This document shows, piece after piece, positions 21,743-32,821 of a stretch of 64,000 nucleotides of DNA. Positions within the stretch are counted from its first letter, which is position 1. Every line of letters begins with the position of its first letter. Position numbers and translations under genes: made by a program. Source of the DNA: Ciona savignyi (lineage: Eukaryota > Chordata > Ascidiacea > Phlebobranchia > Cionidae); contig CH003410.1 in assembly GCA_000149265.1 (NCBI GenBank), positions 518,754 to 582,753 on the forward strand, read 5' to 3'. Below the pieces are notes generated by a model. That model saw nothing but the letters and a program-made list of their open reading frames with translations. It was not told the DNA's origin and did no database searches.

Positions 21743-24718
21743 ATGCAAAGCGAGTGCAATATTAAGGGCATGGAGCGTTGTCCAGAGGTAACAGCTGTCG
21801 TTCTGTATGACCTCGGCCTTGAATATTCACGTAAAACTGAGTTTATGGCCAGTGTGCAAGCATCTGGCTTGCTTTATGGGGCTGTTTTAAGAAACGAGGT
21901 ATTGCGAGAACAAGTGGAAAGGCAAATTAATGGATTGGGAACAGATATATTATCTCGGTACGGTATAACAAGGGACTTCCAAATCGTAGAAGAATCGAAA
22001 CGTTTAAAACTGATGGTTAATGCTATGAGGGGTCAAATTGCTGAAAAACTGGAAGTGATATTAAATTTGAAGCAAAGCAATAAACCTGAACAGGAAAGAG
22101 TGTTGGCTGTTGAGGCCCTAATGAATTGGATTGCCGACAAGTATACCGGTATAATGCGACATGTGTCTGAGAGATGCGTGTATGCGATGGGGGATCCTCT
22201 CTGCGAATTTACTCAGGTCGGGATGGGCTCACTGGCACGACGGGAAATAACTCCATATTCGGACTTTGAGAATATAATCCTTCTCGACGATAGCATCAAC
22301 GACTTGGACGATAAGGAAAATGTGATGAACTACTTTAGGTCTTACGCCGCGTTATTTCATATCATTGTTGTCGGGTTGCAAGAAACTCCGCTGCGGTTGT
22401 TAGGCGTTCCCTGTCTAAATGACTTTTTCAGCGGCGATAAAACTGACGACTGGTTTTGGGACAAAGTCACCCCATGTGGTATTCAATTTGATAGCAATAT
22501 GCCCAACGCCGGAAAACATCCACTAGGCGTTTCTGTTGAATTGATAAAATCAGTTTCAGATATGAGTGAGCTCCTAGATGGTTTTCAACATGGTGGCGAC
22601 CGTTTGGCCAATATGTTAGCTTTGCCCTGTTTTGTAGCAGGTAGCAGCGCTGTCTACGAATCATTCTGTACTAAAACACGGAACAAGTTAAAACAAATCC
22701 AGGAAAATCTATCTTTTAGATTGGTCGTGAAACAAGAATGTTTGACGGAACTTTCTGCATTCAATCTGTTTAAAGCAATACCGCGACAGGTTTATAAAAC
22801 GGATGTGAAGCGATTTGTCTACAGAGCGGTAACTATGATTCTATCTATGCTAGGAAAACTATTTAACATCGAGGACCCGACATGTTTTGGTATTATAAAT
22901 GCGTTATTATCCATGGGACTAATTGCAGAAGAAACGGCATCAAGGCTCAAGTTTTCAGTCGCAGTGACGTGTGAGGTAAGAGTAAGAGCTGTTATGGAAT
23001 GCAAAGAACAAGACAACTTTGTTGAGAGGGCTTCAAACGTCATTCCGTACTTGGAAGGTAGTGAGAAAAGCACTGGAAAGGTCTGGGGCGATGTTGGGCT
23101 AGAGACTATCAGAGAGTTTTTCCTAATTGCATTTGGGTTTCAAAGTGACCTAACAGCAGTGCTTGAAAGTTGGGATGGCAATACGAAGTTACGTTTATTG
23201 AAAATTAAGTTCGACGAAACAAAGAACTGGTTGGTCAACAGCCTGCTTTCCATACAGTTTAACAACGATGACACGGCAATTAAAGAGCTAAAGGAGAGTG
23301 ACTCATCAGATTCGAACCAAATGTATATGTCGTGTCACATGAATGGTCTGTTGCTTCACAAGGCCGGGAAAGTTGGTGAGGCTCTGGAAAAGTTTAAAAC
23401 TGCCAAAGAAAATGCGGAACGTGCGGATGTATTCGATTGTGAAACGGAACGGCAATGTACATTGTCCTGGTTGCTACACTGGATAGGTGATTGCCACAGA
23501 ATTATGGGTCAATTTCAAAGTGCTAAGGACTCCTTTAATGAATCCCTAGACATATGCAGGGGTTTATTAAACAGCAAGACAGGAAAATGGGAAAAACATT
23601 TAAAAAATGTCGAATTTAATAACCTGGTATCTTTTGCAACACTCTATCAAGCAAGAAAAGACCAAATGGCTCTAAGTTTTCTGATGCAGGCTGAGGGCAA
23701 ATGCAAAGAGATACATGGACACCCAAGCACAGAATGGTTTGATATTCAGAATAATATTGGGACTTGTCACCTGCAAGCTTGCAATTTCGAACGTGCTTAC
23801 GAGGTCAAAAAACGCGCGTTAGACGCTTACTATGACTACGAGGACGCTCCCATTGCTGATGAGTATACTGTCAATGCACATAGCAACATTGGAGATTGCT
23901 TGTTTGAGATGAAGAGGTACGAAGAGGCAGCCATGTCGTATTCGGCATCTCAAGCCAATGCAAAGGCACTCTTTAAATCTGGCCGTGCCCATAGCTGTGT
24001 AGTGGCTGCTGAGACTGTCCGGTCAGCAAAATGCGAAAACAAGTTGAACAGAAACGAGGCTGCTTTGGAACTTATAGTAAACTGCCTCGGTTGGGCACAA
24101 CAATGTAAATTTGGAGCTATTTGCCAAAGTAAAGTACAATGTACGAACGTGTGTTTGGATATTGAAATGGAAATTGTAGAAAAGTTGTTGTTACTCTCTC
24201 AAGGAAGTGACGACATGTCACAGATGCCATCAACATTTGTAGCGGCCATCCAAGTCTACATCAAACTGCGGGAAGCTAATGTTTCAAAGACCGCTAAACT
24301 GAAACGATCTGAAGAGCTTATACACTCGATTGCTCATGTTATGAACTCTAGCATGCAAACGAAACATGCCCAAAGACAGGACATAGTTGACTCTTTATCG
24401 GAAATGCACAATCATATGAATAGCGGGATCAATGCTAACAAGATAGCTAAAATAATCGGGGATTATTTCATCAGATTAAACCAGATTACGAAATCAAATG
24501 AATGGTACATGCGGGGGAATAAAGAGAACGTGGAATATGATATGCCAACAACAACTCTAGAACTACTGGACAGTCTGCTTATTGCACTTACAGCTTTCCG
24601 AACAAAGAAAAACGACCTTGGATTTCAACATGCAATTCTAACCATGAAAAGTGCCATGAAATTAAAAAACTACGGAGTCATTCAAAAGGTAGACAAGATT
24701 TGTCATCACTTACGTTAG
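21743..24718 (+). CDS. DUF294-type nucleotidyltransferase with TPR repeats, copy 1
   Basis: One long exon encodes 991 aa from the first in-frame ATG. The frame is open back to a strong acceptor (TTTTTTTCCAG ending at 21707), so an upstream exon or spliced-leader addition there may alter the N-terminus. Residues 160-176 read GMGSLARREITPYSDFE. This is the GS...D.E signature of the DUF294/GlnD-like nucleotidyltransferase fold, with G162-S163, D174 and E176 as expected metal or nucleotide-binding positions. A helical C-terminal extension of the domain follows, then about four TPR-like units at roughly residues 530-770 (for example LHKAGKVGEALEKF, IGDCHRIMGQFQSAKDSF, IGDCLFEMKRYEEAAMSY). Proteins with this layout are abundant in cnidarians and invertebrate chordates. 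Substrate and role are unknown; a sensing or immune role is inference. Intact here, frameshifted in copy 2. Confidence 0.9.
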   Translation: MQSECNIKGMERCPEVTAVVLYDLGLEYSRKTEFMASVQASGLLYGAVLRNEVLREQVERQINGLGTDILSRYGITRDFQIVEESKRLKLMVNAMRGQIAEKLEVILNLKQSNKPEQERVLAVEALMNWIADKYTGIMRHVSERCVYAMGDPLCEFTQVGMGSLARREITPYSDFENIILLDDSINDLDDKENVMNYFRSYAALFHIIVVGLQETPLRLLGVPCLNDFFSGDKTDDWFWDKVTPCGIQFDSNMPNAGKHPLGVSVELIKSVSDMSELLDGFQHGGDRLANMLALPCFVAGSSAVYESFCTKTRNKLKQIQENLSFRLVVKQECLTELSAFNLFKAIPRQVYKTDVKRFVYRAVTMILSMLGKLFNIEDPTCFGIINALLSMGLIAEETASRLKFSVAVTCEVRVRAVMECKEQDNFVERASNVIPYLEGSEKSTGKVWGDVGLETIREFFLIAFGFQSDLTAVLESWDGNTKLRLLKIKFDETKNWLVNSLLSIQFNNDDTAIKELKESDSSDSNQMYMSCHMNGLLLHKAGKVGEALEKFKTAKENAERADVFDCETERQCTLSWLLHWIGDCHRIMGQFQSAKDSFNESLDICRGLLNSKTGKWEKHLKNVEFNNLVSFATLYQARKDQMALSFLMQAEGKCKEIHGHPSTEWFDIQNNIGTCHLQACNFERAYEVKKRALDAYYDYEDAPIADEYTVNAHSNIGDCLFEMKRYEEAAMSYSASQANAKALFKSGRAHSCVVAAETVRSAKCENKLNRNEAALELIVNCLGWAQQCKFGAICQSKVQCTNVCLDIEMEIVEKLLLLSQGSDDMSQMPSTFVAAIQVYIKLREANVSKTAKLKRSEELIHSIAHVMNSSMQTKHAQRQDIVDSLSEMHNHMNSGINANKIAKIIGDYFIRLNQITKSNEWYMRGNKENVEYDMPTTTLELLDSLLIALTAFRTKKNDLGFQHAILTMKSAMKLKNYGVIQKVDKICHHLR

Positions 24719-24784
24719 AGTTGTTCATTAACTTTTAAGGATATTTAAACACTAGTTGTACTATATAAGAAAGTATAATAACGG

Positions 24785-25235
24785 CCTATGTCACAAGGAC
24801 CATCGTAAGACTACATCGTGCCACCGTTAGATTACGGAAGCCACAAAATGTTTAGCTGATTCTTTGTTATAGAAGTTCGACTGACCACTTCGGTGGGCAT
24901 TGCCTTGCCCTTTAATCGAAGGGTTGCAATTCGTAACTGGTCTCTCGCTAGTTAGGTTTGGCCTTGGTTCAGGTACTTAGGGGACAATGCATGAACCCAA
25001 TATATTAATTGGTTCTACCAAATTAAAGATAGGTTCCAATCATACACAACACACTGCAATATCTCCGGTAAGCCGACAGAGGGCGCGAGGTAATCTGTCA
25101 ATTTCTTGTCTAAAAATGCTCCGATACTTACGTGTTCGCAAGGTTATCTGACGACTAACAGTGTTATAGCGCCCGTTGTGTTTTACATTCACGAAATAAA
25201 CATAAACATATTCTATTCTTATTATGCTTAAACGA
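24785..25235 (+). mobile_element. Degenerate SINE cluster
   Basis: It contains plus-oriented family-1 SINE blocks (GGTTCTACCAAATTAAAGATAGG, ACACAACACACTGCAATATC, CTCCGGTAAGCCGACAG) and an older fragment in the other orientation at the left. It is conserved in copy 2 (about 51245-51665), so it pre-dates the duplication. Confidence 0.6.
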
Positions 25236-25336
25236 AAAGGTATAGAAAACACCAAAAAACAGGGTTATAAAGCTTATGCCGTCCTCTTTCCTAGCCCTGA
25301 ATATGCCCAATTGTATTTAGTTACGTAATTATCTAG

Positions 25337-26749
25337 ATGCGTAAAAAAGTGTATTTTGTTAAAACGCAGGCCATAGACGGTGTATTGGCATTTTCCGTTG
25401 AAGTTATTGAAACCAAGGATAAAAGTTCTTGCACAAAACTGGGGTTGAGGCTGGCCGAGTTCTCCTGCGAACTAGAGGTGTTGGAACCGTCGAATAACTT
25501 CTTCAAATCCAGGATGCTGATTCACAATGTTAGGGCAAGAAGCTACGTGGTGACCCAGCACTACGATCTGGCCGGGTGGGAGTACGTTCATATTGTAAGA
25601 CAGCTGCGGGAATTTGTGGATGGTAAGAGTGAATTTGGTGAGTTCCAGACTCGACAAGCTGAAACTGCGCGTTTTATAAACTAAACTAAACTATTCACAC
25701 GGTCTAAATTTTAAATGGAAATATCATCAAAATACCTTGCGAACCCACATGTTGCTTTGTTGTTTGAAGTAATTTAACTATATTCAACTTTTTATTTGAA
25801 TTAGTATGCTATGAGAGCAACTATATTACTTGCTTTCCTTTGTTTATTTGCACAACGCTAGAGTTTAGTCGTCAGAACCTTTTTAACTGGGATTTTCTAA
25901 ACGAACCAATCATCCAGGCACTACAATTACCTCATAAACTCTTTCACACTGCATACTCGACGAACTACAAAACAAACGAATATAACTCTCCACTTTTTTA
26001 CAGCCCGTTTGGCCAAGGAACTTACCGTCATTTCATTGGTGGGCTTCGTTGACGTACTGGAAGCATGCAGATCCATGGCTGAGGGGGGGAATCCCCATTT
26101 TCAGCATCTTTTAGATGGGTTGCTTATAACCGCAGTCGACATGCTGCATTTTGCGGATGCCGCATTCGCCCCAGTAAATAAGTTTGCCAAAAACTTATGC
26201 AAAGCAACTTTGAACAGCATTGAAGCCACTATCGACCAACCAGCTCGAATTCTACAGATACTAGACCGGGTGAGGATGAACTTGGACGACGATTACAGCA
26301 AAGTTGAAGTATTGGTATCGGGCTGTATCCAGCTGCTGTCCAAACATCCTGGAAGTTTGAAAATTGTTGAAGGTCTTCAACGGATTTTAAGCGCTCTGCA
26401 ATCTATCGAAGTAGAAAGCCCTCTTGTTCCACTTGTGATGTTGGAGTTGTCCAAGCTTTTATGCGAGTCTGACGGTCGGGCAGCCGCTGACCTTGCAAAT
26501 GAAGCGTTTTTTAAAACTTTCGTCGCCGAAAATCGGGATCTTGGTTTACTTTCCCAGTCAATTCACGTCATGACTGAAATACTGACATTGTGCATGAAAA
26601 AGGGGGAATACCCACTCTCAATTTTAAACGCAGCTGAACTTCTAGAAACAACTCTTTCAAGCTTAGATGGCAATCCAGGCGTCAGATCAGAAATTACATC
26701 TTTTTACAACGAATTTATGCCCTTCCTAGACAAATGCATTTCAGACTAA
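25337..26749 (+). CDS. All-helical protein of unknown function, copy 1 (two exons)
   Basis: Exons 25337-25637 and 26004-26749; the donor GTGAGT and acceptor TTTTTTACAG join in phase, giving 348 aa. The ATG is chosen because copy 2 also has an in-frame ATG there, with a single in-frame codon difference. A 3' splice site-like CAG just after it (25368-25370) leaves open a different first exon. I do not recognise the family. The predicted character is alpha-helical and soluble: amphipathic leucine-rich stretches throughout, no signal peptide, no membrane segment. The first exon has the look of a helical bundle (LRLAEFSCELEVLEPSNNFF) and the second of a longer helical repeat domain (TLNSIEATIDQPARILQILD). 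It lies about 0.6 kb after the nucleotidyltransferase/TPR gene on the same strand, and the pair is duplicated together, which suggests but does not prove a shared role. Confidence 0.75.
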
Positions 26750-27514
26750 GCTAAGTACTTTTCGCGCTGAGGTGGAGCGTCTCGGTCAGAACTTTTTATT
26801 TGTTTTAAACAAGCTATGCTATCAAAAAAGTAAAATAATAGTTGGCGTACAACAAAATCGTGATTTCGAAAATTATGTTTTTCAACTTAAGTTATTTCAG
26901 TTTCTCCCGTTTGATCTTTATAGTTGCAGTTGCTTACACACTGGTTGTAATATGTTAAGTTATATATCTTATACTTCTACTATTGCTTACTTTTTACAAA
27001 CCATCAGTGGAAAGACTTGCGTATTATCTTGTTTTAGTGAGTGATTTAAATATTTTACATATTTTAACGATTTAATTGTAGTTATGTTAGTTCTTCTGTG
27101 CTAAGTTCATGTATTTACAACCACAGCCAACCGTTTTTTACGCTTTAATATATTTAGTTGACACGTTTTACTTTTTTATAAAAAAGAACTTAAGTATATT
27201 ATGCTTTTCGTCAATTGTTTTTGTTTGTTTGTTGCAGTTTCCATTAAAGACATATATTGCATAACATTTATATAATGTACGGAGAAAGGACCGTACAATA
27301 TATTTATGTTTTATGCCGGTAAATGGGAATACGCAAAGGGCGTTATCATTATCACAAGTCAACCCTAAGTACCTCGCGAATGCCTAATGGTACGTTATAA
27401 CTCGAGTAACCTCACGTTTCCAAAATACAACCGTTTAGCCATGGGAGTGTACAATTAAAAGTAACAAATATGTTATATATATGTAAAAACATTTTGAGCG
27501 GCATAACGTAGGAT

Positions 27515-27815
27515 AAGAGGATGGGATATTCATGTTTATCCCCGTGAATGTAAAAAACCAAGAGGCTTAGGTTAGGCTAACACGCGGGCAATCATCAGAT
27601 CACCGAGCGCCCACCATCGGGTTACCGGAGCTATTGCAGTATATTGTATGTGATACAAACGTTTCAAATTAGTAGAATCCACCAATCAGCTAGGTTCAGG
27701 CAACGTCCGTTAAGTGCTTTGCCCAAGGAGACAACCGACTCGCTAGCGACTAGTTTTGAACCAAGAACCTTTCGGTTGAAAGGCGTCGCCCTAAACCGCC
27801 AGACTAACCGGTATG
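27515..27815 (-). mobile_element. SINE family 1, shared by both duplication copies
   Basis: Complete element on the minus strand with a short AGGCTTAGGTT duplication in the tail. The copy-2 counterpart is at about 53897-54193, so the insertion is older than the duplication. Confidence 0.75.
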
Positions 27816-27831
27816 ACAAACGAATTCATTC

Positions 27832-27898
27832 TTTAGACATCCAAGATCCCATTGTTAGACATCCAAGATCCCATCTTTAGACATCCAAGATCCCATAG
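27832..27898 (+). repeat. Tandem 22-bp repeat, three units
   Basis: TTAGACATCCAAGATCCCAT is repeated three times. Copy 2 has two units (about 54212-54255). Confidence 0.85.
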
Positions 27899-28361
27899 TT
27901 TCGAAAACTCGATACATCTATCGGTAGCGTTATCCATTTGGTCTTAATATTTAATTGCAAGCATTCATCAACGGGGAGTTGTTTATGAGAATATGTAGAC
28001 ATCAAATTAGCAATTTTATTGGCATTATAAGATGAAATAATTTTACAAGCTTTTAGTTTATAGGCTAGGGCCTAGCTGCTAACCCTATTTTTTTCGAATA
28101 AATACAGGCTAAGTAACCATAATAGCCATTTAACAGCGCTGTGAAATTTTTGTGATTTTTAAATCTTACTCCCTTTATTTTATTAATGTTTGTAGTGACT
28201 GTTTTGTAGTGTCTTAATCTCTATTAAGGAACACTACTGTTTTGTATTCACGTGGCATCATCATTACAAATGACGTAACCTGCGAATACATTTTTGAGGT
28301 AGGGGAATACCCAAAGACAAATCTAAAGTTTCATCGGTGATGCTAAGGCGTACTTCTTTTA

Positions 28362-28400
28362 GAAAAAGAAAAAGGGAAGTACAGAAACTGATTATAAAAG
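28362..28400 (+). promoter_or_regulatory. Probable IRF promoter: ISRE-like site and TATA box
   Basis: GAAAAAGAAAAAGGGAAGT (28362-28380) fits the IRF-binding consensus GAAANNGAAA and runs into a GGAAGT Ets-type core. TATAAAAG follows at 28393-28400, about 175 bases before the IRF ATG. Both are unchanged in copy 2 (54672-54690 and 54703-54710). This suggests control of the gene by IRF/Ets factors, including feedback by its own product; that is inference from motifs only. Confidence 0.5.
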
Positions 28401-28576
28401 GGAGATTAAACGATTGTTTAATTTAGTGATTAGGGAAAACTTATAATTATTTAGTAATTTTCATATTTTTCCTGTAAACAGTTCCAATAATTAACCAGCG
28501 TTTGTTTTTTTCCACGTCATAAAATAGGTTACAATTAAAACTTTTGATGTTATACAGAATTTTGGTGGTATACAGA

Positions 28577-31500
28577 ATGAACGGTGAAGATGAATATAAG
28601 CTACCACTGAGAGTCTGGCTCTTAAAGAGATTAAATCAAGCTAAATATCCAGATGTGGTATATTGGACTGACAAAGAACGAGGTGTTTTTCGAATTTTAT
28701 GGACGAAAAAGGGGAATCCAAATTGGAAGCAACATTTTCAAATTTTTGAGGTAAGTTTTTCTTTTAAAGAATGTTGAATTTTATTTTATGTAGAACAGCT
28801 TAGAATTCGTTTCATGTTCATTTCTGGATTTTAGAAATTGCAGAGCTATTATAGAAAAACTAAAAGGAGGTATGGGTAAAAATTACACACTGAATTAAGG
28901 CTTAGGGCCTGAAGGTTAGTATTACTTGTGGGTTTAGAGTTAAAGTTAGTTCTGGGTTTAAGATTAGTGCTTAGCAGGGTTGGAATCAGTTTCTGTAATT
29001 TAAATCAGCAGCTTCCCTTCTGTCAAACAATGGTGTAGACCCCGTATGGAAAGTACGTCAATTTTCGCCGAGATCTCGAGTGTGCACACGCCAAATATTT
29101 AAGTGTGCAGTGTGCAAATGTCCAAGACTGCACACTTCAAGTGTGCACAAAATCTCCTTTTTGTTACTTTTTTGTAAAAATCTTAAACAAACGTATTATT
29201 CCATTCTAAATCTATCTTGTCCATCAGCTAACATATCTATCTACATAACAAAAAACGTACTGACAGTAAACTACCCGAGGTCCAGAGGTAGGTTTACATG
29301 TTTGTTGGAAATTATACGATGTTTATACTGCCAGCTCACGAGCATGTGTGAAATTACCCAAGTGTGCAAAGACGCAGGGGAATAAAAAATCTCGAGTGTG
29401 CAGCTGCCCTACTTTCCATACTGGGTGTAGACCAGTGGTTCTCGATCTTTTTGACCTCATGGCGCACCCGAGACCATTTAAAAAACGAACAGGCGCACTT
29501 TGCACGGGGAGTCAAAACAATATGCTAAATACCTAAACAATTTAGGAAAAATAATAAATTACTGTTTCTTGAGCGCTCTTGCTTTTCGAAAGTTAATGTA
29601 GAACTAACGTTACAATGGAAAAGAACGAACTAGACACCAACCATTTAGTAGTTTATGATCTATGCACACTCTGTCGTAAATTTACGAAATGCAAGTGTGG
29701 CGCACCTAGCTAACCCCTGTGGCGCACCATTTGAGAAGCACTGCTGTAGACTGTAGAGTAAGGGGTAGGGTGGAGCCAAGAACTTTTTAACGGATATGAT
29801 CGGCTGGGTTAGACTTGTTACCTAGAAAAAATTGTATTGCATTTCAGGACTGGGCAAAACACAGGGATAACTTCAGGCCAGATAGTCCGATCAACTATGA
29901 CCAGCTAAAGAGTAATTTTCGAAACTTGATAAAAAAGTCGTCAGATTTTGAAGAACTAGAGACCGTAAATAACCAACAAACCGGAAATTGTAAAGTTTTT
30001 CGTGTTCGAAGTCCAGAAGAGGTCAAACGTGAGTATTTTCATCGAATCACTTAACTGACTCTTTGCATTTTAAACTGAATCTAAAAATATTTTTGATAAA
30101 TATTCATGTTTTTTCTCATGCATGGGATAATCCTGGTGATGGTATCACACCGACAATTGCCCATTTACACTTTTTTCCTATACCTACGAGTTTACCATGC
30201 GATTGCAGTATGCTGCATATAATTAAGATGTTTTTTTTCTGTTTCTACCAGGTTTAGGTGAAATTTTCCATTTTGTCCAAGTTTTTTGCCTATTAAATGA
30301 CATTTTCTATAAACGGAAATAATAACATTTTCTATAAATTGACTTATTGATTTTTCGGTTATGGTCTTATATCTATTATAATTGTTATAATTTTTTTTTA
30401 TTTCTGTGATATGCTTTAACTAATGTTCTTTTAACATTTTTTTTCAATTAGCTATATTTTAAGTGTAAGTTTCTTTGATTAAATAAACTAAACTATCCTA
30501 GTGGACATTACCATTCCTATGCTTACAAATGTGACATCAAGGTGTAAACCAAAGATTTCCGCAGAATTAAAAAAGCAGTCAGCCCTATCCAAAGCTCGAT
30601 CCCAAAGCAGTGACGCAAGTGGAGTTAGTCCAGGTAAAAAATTAAAACCTACTAGCTAGTGGCAAAATTTAATACCACCGTTTTGTGCTTTTGGTGAAAT
30701 GCACTATGAATGATCTAACTTACCTGGATAGGATATTCAGGATATTCATGTTTATCCCCGTGAATGGGAAAACCTAGGGGGTTATCACACGGGCAATCGT
30801 CAGATCACCTCGCGCCCATCGTCGGTTACCGGAGCTATTGCAGTGTGTTGTATATGATAGACACGTTCCTTCAATTTGGTAGAACCCATTAATCCGCCGG
30901 GTTCAGGCAATGTCCGTAAAGTGCCTTGTCCAAGGACACAACCGACTAGCTAGCGACCAGGTGCGTCTGCAACCTTTCGATTGAAAGGCGACGCACTTAA
31001 CCGCTAGACCACCGGGCCGGACATACCTGACTTCTTTCATACTCTTTCATTGATTCTCAGCAAAGTATAAATTGCATAAAGGCCTCACCAACCAAAGCTA
31101 TTTTTACAATTAACAAAAACGCGACAAAAACGTTCATGATGTCTAAGGAAAGTTTAGAAATGCAGTAAAATTGATCCAACTTACCTGACTTCTTTCAGAA
31201 TCTTTAGCACTCACTGATTCCCAGCAGAGTATGGATTGCATAGAGGCCTCACCAAGTTCAGGTTTAGCCCAATTGCATATCCAGGAAAACGAACCGCTAC
31301 CCAACGATACTTTACTTTTAAATGTACAACAACAACAAAATGACTTTTCTACTTCCTCCTTAAATGCCAGTAAGTTTACACCATCCAGTATACAAAATTA
31401 AAAACATTTCGTTATAAATTACCACTTTAAAAATAAACAATTTAATTATATAAGCTGTAAAATGTAATAAAACTAAGAAGTAACAAGTTTTATATCCCCT

Positions 31501-32821
31501 TTATAAATAAAATAATAATATATGTTCTGGTATATTTTTTATGGAACTATGATAGGATTATTTATTTTAGTCCCAATATATGGAAATCGCAAGGGGTGTT
31601 ATCACACTGGTAATTATCAGATTATCTCTCACTCACCAGTTTTTTGCAAAGTGTTGTGTATAATTAAGATAATCGTTCAATTTTGTAAGAACCCATGAAC
31701 CCAGTGGGTTCACGCAGCGTCTGCTATTTGCCTTGCCCAAGGACACTATCGGCTAGCTAGTGACCAGTTTTAAACCTGCAACCCTTCGGCTAAAAGTTAC
31801 TAACTCATTAAGATATTTGGTCAGACAATATAAAAAAGATACAAATGTGTATGTGTTTGTTTTTCAGTTGTACCAATGGAAACTAGTTCTACTGTCAACA
31901 CTGCTTTAAATTTGGAGAATAAATGGCCGGACTTTAAACAATTAATCGGATCCTTTAATGTAAATTGTGAGTGATATTTAATTTATTTGGTTGGTGCTGT
32001 TATATTGTTTCACAGTGTCATCTCAATAATTATGTCCCCTTGCATTTTCCCATTCCGGAGAATAAACATGAATATCCTTTACTAAATAATTATTCAACCG
32101 ATCTCCATCAAAATATTGCACATGGATTTATTTAAACTTCCTAAGAAATACTTATTACAGACTTTTTTCAGTTGATGATCTCACCAAATTTCAGCTGATC
32201 GTTGGATATAAAAAAAATGAGGTGATAAATACAACGATAGATTTAAAAAACGGTCACCGCCTTTACCATGGAAATCGCGATGAGCTAGATGCTATTGCAA
32301 AGATAGCTTACAAAACTCTGGATCGAAGTTTTTTTGACAGTCTGGGAACTAACCTACCGGAATGTTATTTCGAAGACAAGTATGTATCTCGGATGCTCGC
32401 AGAATTTGGATTTGGAATCATTTTTGTCATAGATGATACCAATAATACAGTATATGCAGCAAGATTTTGCCCACTTCACGTGTTTTATCATGACACTGAA
32501 GGACTAGAGCTTATAAAGTTGGAAAGATCAAAGGGCGAAGAAGTAAAGTTCCAACCGATATTCAGCTATGTGGATGTTATTCAGGCATTGTGGAACTATA
32601 ACAGGGCAGACAAAAGTAAAAAAATCCCTACATTCGAAAGTTCCTTAATGATCGGAACCAGAAAAAATCTGATTTCAGTCGAACTGCGTCCAATTGTAGG
32701 AGATGCCTTATCTGAAGCATTGCTACCAGGGTCGGAATGTCTGTCAACAAGCAACAAAGATTCTGTTGATTTATTCTTTGAGTTTCTCAAGGGTAGTGTT
32801 GACAGCCTTGAAGCTCCATAG
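28577..32821 (+). CDS. irf: Interferon regulatory factor (IRF), copy 1, six exons
   Basis: Exons 28577-28750, 29848-30028, 30502-30633, 31199-31369, 31868-31966, 32172-32821; all GT-AG and in phase, 468 aa. IRFs are nuclear transcription factors that bind GAAA repeats and act in antiviral responses and cell differentiation. The DNA-binding domain spans residues 1-118 with all five family tryptophans (W14, W30, W42, W50, W60), starting LPLRVWLLKRLNQAKYPDVV and continuing DWAKHRDNF. A Ser/Gln-rich linker (about 119-252) precedes an IRF-association (IRF-3 type, MH2-like) domain (253-468), recognisable by GHRLYHGN, AARFCPLHVFYH and the IPTFESSLMIGT segment. ATG chosen as the first before the domain; TATACAG just upstream could be an acceptor for a non-coding exon. 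The orthology class among IRF1-9 cannot be told by eye. Confidence 0.93.
29041..29424. mobile_element. 384-bp MITE in IRF intron 1, copy 1 only
   Basis: Terminal inverted repeats CCCGTATGGAAAGTA and TACTTTCCATACTGG (one mismatch) are flanked by the 8-bp duplication GTGTAGAC on both sides (29033-29040, 29425-29432). The interior is rich in GTGTGCA words. An 8-bp duplication points to the hAT superfamily. Copy 2 lacks the element but keeps two partial copies of the target site. Confidence 0.85.
29433..29743. mobile_element. hAT-type MITE in IRF intron 1
   Basis: It begins CAGTGGTTCTCGATC and ends ATTTGAGAAGCACTG. These termini are typical of hAT non-autonomous elements and are flanked by GTGTAGAC and CTGTAGAC (7 of 8). 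It is present in copy 2 at 55354-55664, hence older than the duplication. The 384-bp MITE sits exactly at its left target site. Confidence 0.85.
30726..31022 (-). mobile_element. SINE family 1 in IRF intron 3, copy 1
   Basis: Complete and well preserved, including the tRNA-like head (complement GGCCCGGTGGTCTAGCGG). Counterpart in copy 2: 56652-56949. Confidence 0.85.
31545..31830 (-). mobile_element. Diverged SINE family 1 in IRF intron 4, copy 1
   Basis: Blocks CGTTCAATTT, AACCCAGTGGGTTC, GCCTTGCCCAAGGACAC and AACCCTTCGGCTAAAAG are preserved. Copy-2 counterpart about 57470-57755. Confidence 0.65.

Larger units (their letters stand above)
26750..28360. other. Intergenic region between helical gene and IRF, copy 1
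   Basis: Non-coding. It contains the probable 3' end of the helical gene, a family-1 SINE (27515-27815) and a short tandem repeat (27832-27898). It is almost identical to copy 2 (53140-54670), noticeably more so than parts of the coding exons. Confidence 0.5.

Noticed and set aside
25337-32821. Joining the helical gene and the IRF gene into one transcript unit
   Set aside because: The helical frame ends at a stop at 26749, about 1.8 kb before the IRF ATG, and a separate TATA/ISRE-like promoter lies between them.
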